Assembly: GCA_020848455.1 (NCBI GenBank) | Contig: JADLAB010000084.1 | Location: forward strand, 1-37,553 | Source: Polyangiaceae bacterium | GTDB taxonomy: Bacteria; Myxococcota_A; Polyangia; Polyangiales; Polyangiaceae | Reading direction: 5' to 3' | DNA length: 37,553 nucleotides | Part shown: positions 35,415 through 37,553 of the stretch, piece by piece | Position numbering within the stretch: position 1 is the stretch's first letter | How the letters are laid out: every line of letters begins with the position of its first letter | The notes under the pieces: generated by a model | What the model saw: the letters and a program-made list of their open reading frames with translations, nothing else | Database searches by the model: none | What the model was told of the DNA's origin: nothing | Made by a program: the position numbers and the translations under genes

Positions 35415-35592
35415 GTTCATGACCTCCGCCGGGACGCCAAGCAGCCGCCGTGCCAGCGCGCGCCAGCCGTGCCAGCGCCCGCAAGTGCGCGTGCTGGCGT
35501 CACTCGTCTGCTTCCCGGCGCCCGCACTCGCCGTGCGGCGGCTGTGCGCGCACGCACGCGGCCGTGCGGCCGCCGTGCGCGCACGGGCTCGC
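35415..35592. other. Gap between regulator and lipoprotein genes, with a 14-bp palindrome
   Basis: No gene is seen. CCGTGCGCGCACGG (35573-35586) is a perfect palindrome 6 nt after the regulator stop and could form a hairpin. It lacks a T-tract, so a terminator role is weak. A CGTGCCAGCGC sequence is repeated near 35450-35475. The promoter of the lipoprotein gene should lie in this stretch, but I see no strong hexamers. Confidence 0.4.
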
Positions 35593-37050
35593 TCAGGCGT
35601 CCCGGTCGCCACCGAGGCCGAAGCGGCGCATCAGGCGGTAGAGGGCGTAGCGGCTCGGCAGGCCGAGCTCCCGGGCGGCGTCCGCGACCCGGCCGCCGGC
35701 CCGCTCGAGCGCTGCCGCGACGGTCGCGCGATCGGGCGCCTCGCGTTCGGCCGGTGGCGACGAGCTGGGGGCAGTGGCGGGCGCCCGGGGCGTCGGCGCA
35801 GGCGCGGCGCTCGATGCCTGGGGCGGCTCCAGGTACGTGCCGCGGCTCTGCTGGATCGCGCGCCACAGCAGCGCCTCGAGCTCGCGCACGTGGTGCGTGT
35901 AGGAGTGGCGCACCAGCGTGTCGACCAGCGCCGGGTGCAGCCGCGCGTGGTCGCCGCTCCCGGCGTCGAAGAACCGGGCGACGACGGAGGCGTTCGCGGC
36001 ACGCGCGCGGCGCAGGAGCTCGCGCACGATGAGGGGCACGTCCTCGGGCCGCTCGTCGAGGCCCGGCACCGCGATGCGCAGCGTCAGGCGCGCGGCGAGA
36101 TCGTGCTTGAGTGTCTCCGGCGGACGGTTGGTGGCACCGATGAGGCGTAGATCGGCGCGGCGCGCGCGCGCCTCGCCGAGCCGGTGGTACTCCCCGCCCG
36201 CGTCGAGCACGCGCAAGAGGTGGGCCTGGACGGCGAGCGGCAGCTCGGCGATCTCGTCGAGGAACAGCGTCGCGCCGTCCGCCTCGCCGATGAGCCCGGC
36301 GCGCTCGGGCATTCCCGGGTTCGGGTAGTTCCTGAGGTTGCCGAAGAGCTCCGCGTCGACGATCGACTCGGGCAGGGTCGCGGCGCTGCGGCTGACGAGC
36401 GGTCGCCCGCCGCGCGCCGACAGCCGATGAATCGCCTGCGCCACGAGCTCCTTGCCCGCGCCGCTCGGGCCGAGCACGAGCACGTGGGCGGTGGCGGCCG
36501 CGGTGAAGCCGATCTGCTGGCGCAGGGTCCACGCCGCCGGGCTCTCACCGACCATGCCGAGCGCGTCCGGCGCACCGAACTCCGGGGCGGAGGCGTCGAG
36601 GTCGAAGTACCGCGGCGGCGGCAGGGCGGCGGGCCGCCGGGTGCACAGGAGCAGCAGCTGGTTCTGGAGCGCGAGCGTGTCGCCCACGCGGAGCACGCCG
36701 CTGTCGGCGAGGCGGCCGTTGTGCTCGAGTGCCGCTCGACCGACGCGCGCGAAGTGGATGCCGTCCTCGCGCGCGGCGAGCTCCACGTGGTCGCGCGAGA
36801 TGCCCCGACCCCCGAGCGGCGGGCAGCGGGGCATGCTCCCCGGACGCTGCCGTCGGAACACGAGGTGGCGCGCACTGTCGCCGCGGCCGAGCAGCCGCGG
36901 CGCGGCGTCCCAGAGCGCGGCGCACTCGCCGACGCGGTCTGCCTCCGAGAGCGACCACACGATGACGAGGGCGTGGCGCTGCGTGGTGTCGTCACCGCGG
37001 ATCGCCTGCCGAATCCAGCCGAGGTCCTCGGTCGTCGTGTCTCCGCCCAT
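35593..37050 (-). CDS. FHA-domain AAA+ regulator of the sigma-54-activator family, lacking GAFTGA
   Basis: A 485-residue regulator. An FHA-like domain sits at about 60-140 (PLGGRGISRDHVEL, NGRLADSGVLRVGD). The AAA+ domain spans about 165-390 with Walker A GPSGAGKE (194-201) and Walker B LFLDEI. A Fis-type helix-turn-helix forms the end (AALERAGGRVADAARELGLP, YALYRLMRRFGL). The loop that carries GAFTGA in true sigma-54 activators reads ELFGNLRNYPNPGMPERAGL (235-254 region), so contact with sigma-54 is unlikely in the usual way. Input is probably a phosphothreonine made by a Ser/Thr kinase. The ATG at 37050 has no strong ribosome site; an apparent TACCCT is 15 nt upstream. The family is clear, the mechanism is not. 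Confidence 0.9.
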   Translation of the reverse strand: MGGDTTTEDLGWIRQAIRGDDTTQRHALVIVWSLSEADRVGECAALWDAAPRLLGRGDSARHLVFRRQRPGSMPRCPPLGGRGISRDHVELAAREDGIHFARVGRAALEHNGRLADSGVLRVGDTLALQNQLLLLCTRRPAALPPPRYFDLDASAPEFGAPDALGMVGESPAAWTLRQQIGFTAAATAHVLVLGPSGAGKELVAQAIHRLSARGGRPLVSRSAATLPESIVDAELFGNLRNYPNPGMPERAGLIGEADGATLFLDEIAELPLAVQAHLLRVLDAGGEYHRLGEARARRADLRLIGATNRPPETLKHDLAARLTLRIAVPGLDERPEDVPLIVRELLRRARAANASVVARFFDAGSGDHARLHPALVDTLVRHSYTHHVRELEALLWRAIQQSRGTYLEPPQASSAAPAPTPRAPATAPSSSPPAEREAPDRATVAAALERAGGRVADAARELGLPSRYALYRLMRRFGLGGDRDA

Positions 37051-37199
37051 GGTGCCGCGCGGTCGAGGGTAGCTCGCGCCCGCTCTCCGCGGCAATCGCG
37101 GCCCGGGCCCGAGGTCTGGACGGCGGTGCTCGGCGCGCGGGCCCGTCGCGTACCGAGGGGAGCACCACGCATGGCCCGGGAGACCCACCTGCGATCGCG

Positions 37200-37553
37200 T
37201 CAGCCGAGCGTCATCGCCAGCTCGTCGAGCTGCGTGATGCAGGTGCCCCAACCCTCGAAGAAGCCCATTTCCTCGTGCTTGTCGCGGGTCGCCCGATCGG
37301 GGTGCATGACGCGCGCGACGTAGCGCGTGCTGCCCGGCTCGTCGGCCATCGTGATGACGGCGGTGAAGGGCAGCCATGGCGTGCCGGGGCGGTAGCCACC
37401 GACGAGGCACGAGGTGAACACGAGGCGCTCGGCCGGGACGACCTCGAGGAAGCTGCCGGGGTTGTCGCTCTCGCCGCCCTCGGGGCCGCGCATGAAGGTG
37501 TAGAAGGCGCCGCCCGGTCGGAGATCGAAGGCGCGCACCTCGGTGGTCCACGG
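37200..37553 (-). CDS. SRPBCC/AHSA1-like protein (5' end cut by window edge)
   Basis: The last 117 codons of a START-like fold protein are visible. The first codons at the edge read PWTTEVRAFDLRPGG, followed by GGAFYTFMRGPEGGES, PGSFLEVVPAERLVFTSC (typical of the family: G-x-F-L-E-V-x-P-x-x-R-L-V-F-T), ITMADEPGSTRYVARVMH and FFEGWGTCITQLDELA. AHSA1-like proteins bind hydrophobic ligands or act as chaperone co-factors. In bacteria many are uncharacterised, and some are coupled to ArsR-type regulators. The start lies beyond the window. A 149-bp gap separates it from the regulator gene. Confidence 0.88.
   Translation of the reverse strand, partial: PWTTEVRAFDLRPGGAFYTFMRGPEGGESDNPGSFLEVVPAERLVFTSCLVGGYRPGTPWLPFTAVITMADEPGSTRYVARVMHPDRATRDKHEEMGFFEGWGTCITQLDELAMTLG

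Overview
The window is very GC-rich DNA (roughly 70% or more by eye) with strong G/C bias at third codon positions, short intergenic gaps and many GTG/TTG starts. The gene content suggests a soil-type Myxococcota of the class Polyangia (Sorangium/Sandaracinus-like). It includes two Hanks-type Ser/Thr kinases and a pseudokinase with membrane tails, three FHA proteins, many short lipoproteins, Ser-Ala linkers, glycine-rich secreted proteins and a sigma-54-type activator without GAFTGA. The assignment is inference; there is no rRNA or marker gene to confirm it. I see no prophage, transposase, CRISPR array, tRNA or rRNA.

Layout. 1-3621 (minus): a three-gene complex iron-sulfur molybdoenzyme operon, with a Tat-exported Mo subunit, a four-cluster ferredoxin and an NrfD membrane anchor cut by the window edge. 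3808-4937 (plus): a cupin and a SMUG1-type uracil-DNA glycosylase with overlapping stop and start. 4963-9934 (minus): a TPR/PEGA-like membrane protein, a Ser/Thr kinase, a glycine-rich lipoprotein interrupted by an in-frame TGA, and a PDZ-thioredoxin lipoprotein. 10147-14740: a Thr-rich lipoprotein, a pseudokinase with PEGA domain plus its partner lipoprotein, a 0.7 kb repeat-filled intergenic region (37-bp and 158-bp tandem repeats), and another lipoprotein. 14818-18399: a ribbon-helix-helix protein, an alpha/beta hydrolase with overlapping histidine kinase, a formylglycine-generating-enzyme-like lipoprotein, and a small hypothetical.

18438-23208 (plus) is housekeeping: prepilin peptidase, phosphomannomutase/phosphoglucomutase, PrmC, phosphatidylserine synthase and a conserved-looking hypothetical. 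23291-24196 holds a protein with a 21-bp/7-residue repeat array. 24274-31245 (plus): GNAT fusion, FHA-GGDEF diguanylate cyclase, FHA protein, B12-binding radical SAM enzyme, thioesterase and phosphoglucomutase. 31302-37553: a PIN/RHH toxin-antitoxin pair, a kinase with a tudor-like tail, a SHOCT membrane protein, a lipoprotein, an FHA-AAA+ regulator and a partial SRPBCC protein.

The main theme is envelope and signalling: phospho-signalling (kinases, FHA readers, histidine kinase), c-di-GMP synthesis, and lipoproteins or sensors tethered through low-complexity linkers. The most unusual signals are the TGA interruption at 7708-7710, the hairpin-bearing 158-bp repeats at 13629-14025, the 21-bp array at 23819-24112, the catalytically dead kinase at 11035-12750, and a recurrent promoter layout in which a -10-like hexamer lies only 6-8 nt before the start codon, which suggests leaderless mRNAs.
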